DNA from: Hoplostethus atlanticus
Taxonomy: Eukaryota > Chordata > Actinopteri > Trachichthyiformes > Trachichthyidae
Assembly: GCA_034670405.1 (NCBI GenBank)
Contig: JAXDDX010000052.1
Span: 744,001 to 808,000, forward strand
Direction of reading: 5' to 3'
Length of the DNA stretch: 64,000 nt
This document shows positions 47,644-56,874 of the stretch, one piece after another; position 1 is the first letter of the stretch; each line of letters begins with the position of its first letter. Made by a program: the position numbers and the translations under genes. The notes under the pieces are model-generated. The model saw nothing but the letters and a program-made list of their open reading frames with translations. It ran no database searches and had not been told where the DNA came from.

Positions 47644-47684
47644 CTGGTGAAGTTTGCCAGCTGAGGCCACCGATAAACATTTTC
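47644..47684 (-). CDS. msi2: Musashi-2, coding exon 2 (RRM1 RNP2 motif)
   Basis: This 41-base microexon completes Gly21, encodes KMFIGGLSWQTSP (residues 22-34) and starts Asp35. MFIGGL is the RNP2 hexamer of RRM1, and the following SWQTSP is the Musashi-type beta-1/alpha-1 turn. The acceptor is CCCTTCGCAG and the donor AG|GTAAGA. It is too small to stand out as an open frame; it was found by matching phase and family motif between exons 1 and 3. Confidence 0.97.
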
Positions 47685-48563
47685 CTGCGAAGGGAAAACA
47701 CAACTGAAGTCAGTCCAGATGTCAGATCGGCCATTTTGACGTTTAGCTAACTATTTGGCTAGCTGGAGCTAACTACTAAGCTGGCGACAAAAAAGAGAGA
47801 AGCAAAACGACGGTAAAGCAGCATGAAAGCCCTTTCCGAAGCCAACCAGGCAGCAGCCCCAATACATTCCGTTCTCTAGTGTGGACGTAACGTCACGCCA
47901 AACTCCATTCAAAACATCTGGCTGTTTAACGCCGCCTTGCTTATCGGCAAACGGACATAACGGGTAAAACATGACTTGAGATCATTTACTAATCATAAAG
48001 GTCCCCTTATCAATTCGGCACACGTTAAATACGCCAAGTAATGCTTATTACAATAAAATGTCAACTTTTAGAATTGGTTCGTCCATTATTCCCAACAATA
48101 TTCCTCTACCAAAATAAACCGCGGGTGACGATAGCGAGCAGTGTGGACCAATTATTTTAATAAAAGATTTTGTTGAAGTAAAGTGCTGCTTGATGAATTA
48201 TCAATATGCCGACTTTACCAGAAGACCCTAATCATGCTTAAAAAGTCTTAAGTCGTGTTATTTGTGGAATGTACGCTTGCCGATAAGCAAGGCAGCATAA
48301 AACTGCCATATTTTTGAATGTGGTTTAGCGTGACCTTCTCTCCATGCGAGTGAGATCGGCAAACATATCGGGGCCATCCAGACGGATACACTGCAAAAGG
48401 GGGCAGGCCCGTTTGATAATATAACCAAACAAAGGTGTAGTTGACTGGACCCGGAAGGCAGCCTAAATGTCAGTGCGTAAAGAAGCTGCAAATATTCACA
48501 GATATAAAACAACAACTGATCTATGTAGAACAAATGTAGCGTTTATATTCTCTATAATCTTAC
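47685..48563 (-). other. msi2: msi2 intron 1
   Basis: 879-base first intron beginning GTAAGATTATAG. No repeats recognised. It is a likely place for promoter-proximal regulatory sequence, but no specific site is claimed. Confidence 0.9.
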
Positions 48564-48625
48564 CCCGGGTCGTGTTGCGGATCAGTCGGGCTTCCAGACG
48601 TGGCTTGGCTCCCGTCTCCCTCCAT
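48564..48625 (-). CDS. msi2: Musashi-2, coding exon 1 (N-terminus)
   Basis: Musashi-2 is a cytoplasmic RNA-binding translational regulator of stem and progenitor cells. It binds UAG-containing 3' UTR sites through two RRMs. This exon encodes MEGDGSQATSGSPTDPQHDP plus two bases of Gly21, the short disordered leader before RRM1. It closely matches the vertebrate MSI2 leader (Met-Glu-x-x-Gly-Ser-Gln...QHDPGKMFIGG). The start at 48625 was chosen because it matches that leader. An in-frame ATG lies upstream at 48775 with no stop between, so a 50-residue longer N-terminus cannot be excluded from sequence. The donor is GG|GTAAG, phase 2. The leader is more like fish msi2b than msi2a as I recall them; the paralog assignment is tentative. 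Confidence 0.95.
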
Positions 48626-48834
48626 ATCTGACCCAGCTAGAGGAAGTGACTGACGGATACACACAGACGGCAGGTCGGTAGACGGAGCGGAGCTACAGTG
48701 TGTTACCGAGCCGGGAATGCAGCCCTCCGTCACACGTGGGATCAGCTCGGTCTGTGGTCCCTCCTCCACCGTCACTGACCAACTACACTGACGTCAGTTT
48801 GCCTTAACCCGCCCACATTAACTTCTAATGTAAC
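48626..48834 (-). promoter_or_regulatory. msi2: msi2 5' UTR and proximal promoter
   Basis: The region directly upstream of the start codon is GC-richer than its surroundings. It has a perfect palindromic CRE, TGACGTCA, at 48789-48796 and a GC box core CCCGCCC at 48808-48814. No TATA box is obvious at a fixed spacing. The transcription start is not determinable but is probably between 48650 and 48790. Confidence 0.6.
48789..48796. promoter_or_regulatory. CRE palindrome TGACGTCA
   Basis: Full 8-base consensus for CREB/ATF-family binding, 164 bases upstream of the msi2 start codon. The site is seen directly; its use is inferred. Confidence 0.6.
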
Positions 48835-48860
48835 GGTGCATTCAAGTCGTATGGGAAGAA

Positions 48861-48974
48861 TGGAAAGGCATTCGGTCCAAAACGTATAGTTTGGCGTGCG
48901 CGTTATCACGTTACATTTCTACGTATTAACACGCCAAGTTAGAACGTGTTATCGCGTTAGAATCGCGTTAAGAC
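48861..48974 (+). repeat. inner inverted-repeat arm, left
   Basis: This arm contains GGTCCAAAACGTATAGTTTG, GTGCGCGTTATCACGTTACATTTCTACG and CGCGTTAAGAC. The reverse complement of 51233-51327 has the same series with substitutions and a small gap. It also contains short self-inverted GTTATCACGTTA / AACGTGTTATCGCGTTA motifs. Confidence 0.65.
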
Positions 48975-49426
48975 TATAAATAGTGCCGTGTCAACACATT
49001 CAAACTTGGGTGCAACCATTATTCCAAGGTCTGGGGGAAGCCGATGAGGCATGATTGCTTAAGTGTCCACTAGGTGGCAGAAGAGATTAAGATTACAACC
49101 TATTGAAATGGAAAAAAGAAAATTCATAAAAAATATAAACTGCTCAAAGTCCTTTCTGATTACTGGCGACAATTTTTAGTACAGTCCATGCGGAATGTTG
49201 ATGGTGCAGTGTAAACTCTATTTACTTGTAAACTCTATTTAGGCTATGTTTAATAAAAAATCGACTTGGATCAGGATTTTTTTCCTAAAGACTCGATTTT
49301 TAAATTAAGGTGTTGAAAATAATTTAAATTGAATCAACCGTACATGGACGTAATTTTGTAAAACAGCAACAGACCCTGCAACAGCAGTCACTCTCTTGCT
49401 AGCTCTCTTGCTAGCCTCTGCCAACA

Positions 49427-49669
49427 ATGTCAAAGCAAAGCAAAATCGCTGCCTGTACTAACTTAAAAAAATGTATTGGCATATCATGGCTCCACTTCAA
49501 CAATGTCGTCTCGTATAAAAAAAAATGTACACCTGACCAGAAGAGGGACTATGTCAAACAAGCATGGAAAGATTTTTGCAAGCTTGCAAGTGTGACAAAA
49601 CTCGTTGCAAGAAAATTTCGGCACAAATTCCAAACATGGTGGCTAAAGACTCGCTGCCAATTAGTGTAA
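49427..49669 (+). CDS. unrecognised 80-codon open frame inside the inverted-repeat element
   Basis: The ATG has A at -3 and an in-frame stop shortly upstream, so this is a natural start if the frame is used. The product would be lysine-rich, with a segment (about residues 38-72) of the form DQKRDYVKQAWKDFCKLASV...RKFRHKFQTWW. That is helical in character and rich in basic and aromatic residues, loosely like a small DNA-binding domain. I do not recognise a family. It lies 0.8 kb upstream of msi2 in divergent orientation, within candidate inverted-repeat arms. A chance open frame is a real alternative. Confidence 0.3.
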   Translation: MSKQSKIAACTNLKKCIGISWLHFNNVVSYKKKCTPDQKRDYVKQAWKDFCKLASVTKLVARKFRHKFQTWWLKTRCQLV

Positions 49670-49940
49670 TATAGGTGTCGGGGTTTCGAGAATTAATGGC
49701 ATAAGTGGAGCCGAGTACAAATTTCCTTCTGGTAAAGCTCTAGCTTCGCGCCTTGAAAATATGCACGCAGAGCGCGTAGAGTCCGCTTGTAAAGCCGACT
49801 GTGTGGCTACACCAGAGATGCCCGATCTTTCTCTACGTTACAATAAAGTGCAACTACGTAGACAGGAACTGGGACATGAAGAGCACCGTCTTACCCGGTC
49901 AATACCCGAGAGGCACACAGCAGAAAATGATGTATGAAGT
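49665..49940 (+). pseudogene. second unrecognised open frame, possibly frameshifted continuation
   Basis: About 90 codons stay open, overlapping the end of the previous frame by a few bases and in another phase. The only methionines are internal. The C-terminal third is charged, with PDLSLRYNKVQLRRQELGH followed by Glu/Arg-rich sequence ending at TGA 49938-49940. That looks like an amphipathic helical tail as seen in many Myb/SANT-like transposon proteins. This reading is inference. It may be the decayed second half of the preceding frame's protein. Confidence 0.25.
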
Positions 49941-51232
49941 TGGTAAATGAATAATCCTTGAGTTAATAATAATAATAATAACTTTTTTTATTTGTTTATT
50001 CTTATTCTCATCAGCACCTTTTTGTGGGGGTTCCTTTGTCGTTATATCACATGGCATGATGCACACGGCTGGTTGCCGGTATTCTTTTTTTCTTTCATGC
50101 TCTCCATTGCATCGTTCTGTTAATTATAGAATATTAGCAATAAATAAATACATTTTGATTAATACTTGAATAATAATTAATAATTTTTTGGCCTTTTTTG
50201 TTTGCTTGTTGTTCTGTCAACTTGCATAGCCTAGACCAAATGTGGCATAATGCATCGTGAGCGCATTGTGCACGTGTTCCCGGTAAATGGTCTTTTTCTT
50301 CCTATCCTTGCATTGGATTGTTCTCTTAATTAAAAAAAGATCATTAATACTTGACTGAGTACTCTTTTTTTTTTTTCATTATAGTGCATATTTTTTTGCA
50401 TTCAAGATTGCATGTGATGTTTTGCCCACAATCAATTACAGCCTTTGTGAATGTTGGCACCGAATAATTGATTATTCATTCATATCACCCTGATGAAATG
50501 AAAAATGGGAGCTGCCACACATCCCTACACTATACTCTATAGTTTATTGCAGTTGCTACTTGAGAACTATATTCTTGAGAAATGTGGTATCCTCTGTAAG
50601 CTAACTGATAATGACCTTTTTAACCTAAAACTTCCAAAATTTCAAAACTTAAAAATGTCCTCCTCAATATTAATAACATTTCAGTAGAATGGTGAGATAA
50701 TGTAAAAAAAAAAAAAAAAACAGAGGAGAGGAGAGGAGAGCTATTTATATCAATATATCACTTTGATAATAGCCAATTTATGAATTTAGCTCCAAACCCA
50801 ATATGTTGAAAGATGAATGAATGGTCCAAGGAGTCAAAAGCCTTACAGAAGTCGAGAAATGAGATAAACCCCAATCTACAATGAGACCTTTCTAAAATGG
50901 GCTTTAATTATTTATTATTTAATAATTATTTAATTATTTATTTAAATTTACAATCATTTTGAACATGCTATTATTTTGAAAATATTCCACTGGAAACGTA
51001 GTCATTATAGCAGATAGTGTTGCACTTCAAAGACAGATATGAATGTGTGCTAATTGAAATTTGTCAGCCACAAAGGACCCGCACAAGTGGATGATATAGC
51101 TCTGTGGGATCCAAGACACCGTACCTACTATGTTGCGTGTAAGAGCCCACATGACCACAACATATGAAAGCTCATCATAGCCCCTACATTGATGCTAACC
51201 AATAGCATTGAAGCCTGAATGGTCCAAACGTT
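49941..51232. other. AT-rich interior of the candidate element
   Basis: AT-rich sequence with short TAA, T and A runs (49969-49989, 50364-50376, 50703-50720). No gene recognised. Confidence 0.4.
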
Positions 51233-51327
51233 GTCTTAACGCAACTCTAAAGTGTTAAGACATAGAAATGTAACATAACACGCACAACAAACTAAACGTT
51301 TTGGACCAAATGGCTTTCCATACCATG
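51233..51327 (-). repeat. inner inverted-repeat arm, right
   Basis: The reverse complement aligns with 48861-48974: GGTCCAAAACGTTTAGTTTG, GTGCGTGTTATGTTACATTTCTATG and TTGCGTTAAGAC. Confidence 0.65.
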
Positions 51328-52081
51328 TAGCCTTAACGACGTAACGGTTGAAAGCTAGAAGTGTTCACGTGTACGAACCCGCTAAGATGTCGTGTTTCGA
51401 GTTTTCTGTAGACTTTAGTTCCTCCTGGTTAGCTTTTTTTATGTATAGACTAGACTAGCTCCATGTTTACAGGTGTATGAAAAAACTGATCTTTCCATGT
51501 AAATGCCATATCCCGACTAAGACCTTAGCCGGAATAAAGTTCATATTCGATATAGTAATCCATTGATGCATTTAAACACACTAATTGACTATAGGTTTTT
51601 TGTATGTTGGTGATGTCACCAACATCAAACAGTTGGTGATTATGAAATCCAAGAAAACCAAGTCGGCTCTTGTGTAAGTGTAAGTAACTGTAAGCATCCT
51701 TACAGTTTGTGCTGGATGTCTTGCAATCTATTAAGACGCACAGTTCATTTTCCCATATGTTATTAACTGGCTCTGTATTATAGACGTTGTTTGCATGTGA
51801 TGCGTCGTTCTCACAATGAATCTTGTGGCTTCCCATTTGTTCCCGTCAGCCAAGTTACCATCCAACGCACCCTCGGCTGACTGGGATCTTTATTTAGCTT
51901 CTGAAAGCTGAGGTGAATGGTACTCTCTAGCAGGAAGCTCATATCTACCTTCTTTCCCATATGTCTTGAATGCACCACACGGGTGGCTGAATCTTTTTTC
52001 TTTTTTTAGATCCTTTTTTAGCTACAAGGGACCCATTACATCACCAGACCAGTATAAACTAAAGGATGCACTGGTATATAC

Positions 52082-52352
52082 TAGGCTTGGACGGATATAT
52101 CGGTGTGCCAATATCTCAGGCTGATAAAATCCTTTTTTTATCAAAAATCATATCTGGTCCAGCCAGTGTGGTCCACCTCTGATATGATTGGTATGATGCA
52201 GTTTGATTGATTACATTTTTTCTGGAGGAAACACTCAATATTTGGATTTTTTTTGCATGAAAATGCTCAAATTGAAATCAAAATATAATCTTTAAGCTTT
52301 AATCCAAAATGATCGGTATCAGCCTTCAAAAGCCCACATACGTCAACCCTAA
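52082..52352 (+). mobile_element. nonautonomous element family A, copy
   Basis: The left end TAGGCTTGGACGGATATATCGG and right end CACATACGTCAACCCTAAA are inverted partners. Internal GATATGATTGGTATGATGCAGTTTGATTGATTAC matches the copy at 29774. The TTTCAGAGGC block is deleted in this copy. It lies just outside the right border of the candidate transposon. Confidence 0.75.
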
Positions 52353-52383
52353 ACTAGAGCCATTTATATTATTAATAACAATC

Positions 52384-52386
<3 letters not shown>

Positions 52387-52416
<30 letters not shown>

Positions 52417-52417
52417 G
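52387..52417. repeat. (ATA)n microsatellite
   Basis: Trinucleotide array of about 10 units. Confidence 0.9.
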
Positions 52418-55400
52418 GTACCCCTGGACCTATTCTAAGCATAATAATGGTGTACCAGTCCCTATGTTAATTATCACAATCATCGTGGCGGTGCGTGGTA
52501 CCAAATCAGGCAATATTTCAATTGGAACTAAATCATTTCAATTTGTGGCAAATTGTTTGAAAATTGTGATGTATCTCATGCTTCAGCCTCTGGTTCGTTT
52601 TCTACTGATTTCAGTAAAAAATAAAAAATATAGGATGGAATAGAATATACATTTACTGATCTTTCACAAAGAGGTAAAAAGATGATGAAAATACACTTTA
52701 TAATCTATTTACTGTGATGAAACATCAATCTACCTATCTGTTCTGCAAACTCGTGGGTAAACTGGGTTTAGATTACATCCTTGAATATTTCTAATACAAG
52801 ATTAATTTGTTAGAGTCAAGACAACATGAGCAATAGCAGCAGCTATAAGCCTTTTTATGATACAGGTAATATAGAATGAGAACAGAGTGGTTGTAACGTC
52901 ACTGCAGTGCTCCCCATACAATAATGTGTGTGTACAACAGTGGAAGGAGCATGGGGTGGGGGGGGCGGGCGGGTAGGAATGTGAAAGTGAGAGCTCAATT
53001 AAGGCTGGCTGCTCACTGCTTCTCGTCATGCTACAGTGATTGCTGTTTATTTCCTCCCAAAGCCCTCTCCCAGAGAGAGAGCGAGAGAGAAAGAGAGAGA
53101 CCGACCTTTACCCTATAGACACCTCATCACTCTTTCCTCCCTGCACTTTTTCCCTTTTCTTCAAAGGAAAAAAGCCACCCTCAGTTAGTCCCACACTGTT
53201 AGATATGATCAATATATGGTGTTCAGTGCATTCCAGGAGTTATTTTGTGATGAAGTGTTGTAATTTACTTTGTTGCATCTACTTTCCCTCAACCTGCCTT
53301 CTCTACGTTTCTCAAAATGCCTTTAGATAACCCCCAGAGAAGGGCCATCAACATTTTGTTTTGTTTTGTTTTGTTTACTTGCACATTAACAAATGCTAAT
53401 GAAAGTACCATAAAACCCTCTAGGGGCTTCTTGTGTGTTTCCCTTAGTAAAAAAAAAAAAAGTAAATATATCGAGAAATATGTCAGAAACACTTCTAATT
53501 TTCTGTAAATACAAGTTGCCGAATGGAAAAAAAACATTCACATTATCCTCCTAGTAGTAATGACAAGTAGCACGTGAGAATTTCTCCCACTTGGCTTCAC
53601 TTGGCACTTGGCAGAAAAGTGTCAATGCAGGCAGCAAACATGGTAGTGAATTCATCAATGTCAGCAGTCCAAGGTAGTAAAAATCATCAGTTATAGTCAC
53701 AATAATACAATCAACCCTACTTACAAAGAGTGATCCAATGATACAATGATACAATATCTGCTGCAATTAGTTTATGGTTGATTTTGATGTTGATTCCTAT
53801 GAGTTAAATGTGAACGCTTCCAAGTTGTAGCAATGAGATGTCGTTTTTGTCCACTTTTTCTGATATGACGTGAATGCAGCATTTCAAGTCCAAGTATGGG
53901 CAGATAAACCCCCAGAGAAGGGGCATGAACTTGTTGCTTTCAAAGTGTATAGGCATATAAACACAGCTAACCAACCAACTAGTTTGTAAACATCGGGGGC
54001 GTGTCTATGATCGTAGCCACACCCCCATAGTCTATGCACGTAGCAGATAGGAACTGCAGGGATGAATGAGGAGGTGGCAGCTTAAATGGTTGAAGTTGAA
54101 GTGTCAAATGTGATTGGAGTTTGTTTGAATCAGCTGATATCCTGCTTGAACTAACACACTGCTTCATTCAGTGTGAAATGCGGCATATGATTGGCTTAGA
54201 TTTCAATAGAGGGCGGATGATTGGCCAAGAGCAAATGACCCCACTCTCCGAAGTTTCTAAACTAAGTTTCAAAACTACAAAAGCCCCAGATCAGAGGCAA
54301 ATCGGTGCTTGCTCCTGTGAGCGATGAATGCTACGTGTGAGCTGTTCAAAGGCGCAATCCGAGAGACTCGGACGCCCGAGAGATATCTAGCAGGCTAAAT
54401 ATCTGGACCTGTCGGGGAGTCCAAATCTTGTAGCCTGAAATGTGTTGTGACCGGCAATGAGAGCAGCAACGAGCTACAGCCAATGAGAGTGCAAGACATG
54501 TGAGATGTGAAAGTGGTCTCTCTCCATAGGGCTGGAGCCTATCCCAGCATGGGAAACACCCAAGACAGGTCACCAGTCCATCACAGGAAAGGCAGACAAT
54601 GCCACAGGCCACAGTGCTAATCACTTTTCATGTTCTTTGAAAAATCATCTCCAGAATCAAAAGAATGAATTAAAGCAAGATTTGATGAAACTTTATTGAT
54701 CCCTGTGGGGAAATCAGATTGTTGCAGCATCAAAATAGTACTAGAATAGGGAGTCGGGGTTGGCGTCACTTCTGCCAGTATCAGGGAAGGAAAGAAAATA
54801 GAATCTAAGCACAAAACAGAATATAAACAATTAAAAACAATAAAGCAAAAAGAACAAATAATAATAAATAAATATAAAAACAATGGCTTATATAAACAAT
54901 ATCCAAGAATTCCAACACCTGTTAAGTTGACAATATAGAATATGTACTATATATATATATATATATAATTATAAGTAGTGTATGTATAAATATACCATTG
55001 TGAAAACATAGAAATATAAAATTATATCAATATGTATACGATTACAATTTGGCAATTTTGTCTCATTTGGTATGAGAGGGATCTTTGACTTTGATGCTAG
55101 TGGTCAATATTGAAAATAATCTTCAAATCATCATCTATTAACCTGCATTAAATTGACAACTGCATATAATGCTTTATGTACAGTCAAGAGAGAAGATTTT
55201 TACTGCCCCATAGCACAAAAGAATAACTGATAATAATAAACTGTATTTGTATAGTCCTTTTCAACACACTGTTACAAACTGCTTTACAAAAGAAAATGTG
55301 CTGCAATGGTTGATAGGGTTGTTGAGATTTCAGATTCCTGGCTTTCAAAACTCAGTATCTGGCCCGTAATCTGTTTTGGAACAAAATCTCCTGGTGTCAT

Positions 55401-55485
55401 AGCCTAACATGCCTACACTCCTCCATCAAAGCCAGGCTTATACTGTATGCAATTGTTCACCCCAGTTCATAGCATAAAGGGACAG
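52418..55485. other. intergenic stretch with no gene seen
   Basis: AT-rich sequence upstream of msi2. A GCTGGAGCCTATCCCAGC phrase with CAGGTCACCAGTCCATCACAGG at 54531-54595 is a common fish retroposed-repeat signature. A TA array lies at 54951-54967. Nothing else was recognised. Confidence 0.5.
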
Positions 55486-55805
55486 TTACATTACATTCAG
55501 AGTATTGGCTGTATAGGCTCCATGATATGGCCCAGCTGTGGCCCGCAGATGGCTACTCAGGCGCCTGGGCAGGGGTGTTGGCGGTGCGGTCAGCCCATCC
55601 ACTTGCCAGGTCGCCAGGCCTCCTCCCCTGGTGTGGAGGGACCTACCGTGTCCCGGTAAGGGTACAAAGGGGTAGACACCAGGCTTTGTTGGATTCTGGC
55701 TGTATGCTGACCATGATCCATCAAACCTGCGTCGACCCGGGGCTTTGATGGAGGCATTGTGGGTGAAAATTTGTGGTGGTTGGCTGCAGTTAGCAACCCC
55801 TGTTA
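55486..55805 (+). pseudogene. gypsy-like LTR retrotransposon remnant (gag zinc knuckle and protease)
   Basis: One frame carries a CWRCGQPIHLPGR-type partial CCHC zinc knuckle near 55580-55620. A second frame, shifted, carries HQALLDSGCMLTMIHQ at about 55674-55721. The DSG there is the active-site motif of a retropepsin-like protease. The zinc-knuckle-then-protease order and spacing match the gag-pol junction of Ty3/gypsy elements common in fish. Frames change at least twice, and a stop follows the protease motif near 55747, so this is an inactive fragment. No reverse transcriptase, integrase or LTRs were recognised next to it. Confidence 0.7.
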
Positions 55806-55939
55806 TTAGGGACTGATTGGCCTGGGTTCCCTATAGTTTAATGAAAGACTGGGGGGGTGCATTCACAACCGGTAGGGAAAGGTGAGGTTCATTCCAGCCT
55901 TCTCAGAGCTGACCAGCCCTTTGACCTACTTACTACTGT

Positions 55940-56138
55940 TGAGGTGCCCTTGAGCAAGCCACTGAACCCCCAACTGCTCCAGTGGAGCTGCTCATCAGTA
56001 GAAGACTGTGGTTGTACTGGGCAGCTCCCAGTGTGAATGTGTGGGACTGTATGAATGTGAAGCAGGGTGTTGCTGGAAAACGGAGCTCAGTCAATGTTCC
56101 CTGGATAAATAAACACTATAAGTAAAAAAAAATAAAAA
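55940..56138 (+). repeat. SINE body/tail-like repeat
   Basis: GGTGCCCTTGAGCAAGCCACTGAACCCCCAACTGCTCC and GTGTGAATGTGTGGGACTGTATGAATGTGAAG, ending in an A-rich tail (TAAAAAAAAATAAAAAG), is the widely shared body of fish tRNA-derived SINEs. The tRNA-like head is missing. Confidence 0.6.
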
Positions 56139-56854
56139 GTTCTATGGCTATTAATGGAAAGATGTTCACACTTACGTTCACACTTATACACTATACACAT
56201 TTCTGCGCTGTATGTGTTTGATTTTATCGGTGCAAATGAGCTACATAATGTCTAACCAAGCAGTTAAACGCGAACATATGAGCTCGAATAGAAGGAAGTT
56301 TCCGTCATGACTGGAGCCCGACGAGGGATCCCGAAGCCTTGGGGATCTTTAACAAATTGGAGGAGCTATTAGAATGTTTTCATAAGAAGCCATTCTCTCA
56401 GATCAAACCAGGCAACACGGATAAGAGGATCCCCCAAGTATTCCTCTTTCCTCCGAGGATGAATAGAGAAGACTGGACTGTTATCAAATCCAAAGATAAT
56501 AAGAGATGACAAACTGTGACTTAATTAACCACTGGGGTTCTTTGAGGAGTCACTTCATTTCCTCACACATTTTTACAGTCTCGGTCTGTGTGAGCTGGCT
56601 GCCATCGCTGAATTCACACCACATAGCAATACAATTAGTTATTTTAGGGAAAACAGCGGATTATTCTCAAAACTCAAGTGGTTTACTTGGATTGCCGTGG
56701 CAAACACAGTGCTGTCAATATTGGCAGTGGTGTAATTGTGCCACTGACAATAACAACAGATCCCAGTGAGCCTCCAACTGCTCCAAAAGTTTGCCGTCAT
56801 CATCGTATTCACAACTTCTTGTTTAGCTGGCAATTTCATTCTGACTATGATCAA

Positions 56855-56874
56855 GGGGGGGGGGGGGGGGGGGG
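56855..56874. repeat. poly-G run (20 G)
   Basis: Longest G homopolymer in the window. Confidence 0.95.

Larger units (their letters stand above)
48835..51976. mobile_element. possible DNA transposon bounded by inverted repeats
   Basis: GGTGCATTCAAGTCGTATGGGAA at 48835-48857 recurs inverted as TTCCCATATGTCTTGAATGCACC at 51954-51976, matching at 21 of 23 positions. A second inverted pair lies inside. The stretch 48861-48974 (GGTCCAAAACGTATAGTTTG ... GTTACATTTCTACGTATTAACA ... GCGTTAAGAC) is matched by the reverse complement of 51233-51327. Two unrecognised frames (49427-49669 and 49665-49940) lie between the arms. A target-site duplication is not evident, and the extra 600 bases on the right could be a nested insertion. 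It could instead be two related solo ends facing each other. The superfamily is unknown. Confidence 0.5.

Noticed and set aside
48258..48533. 91-codon minus frame inside msi2 intron 1
   Set aside because: No family resemblance. The exon 1 to exon 2 splice is clean and phase-matched without it.
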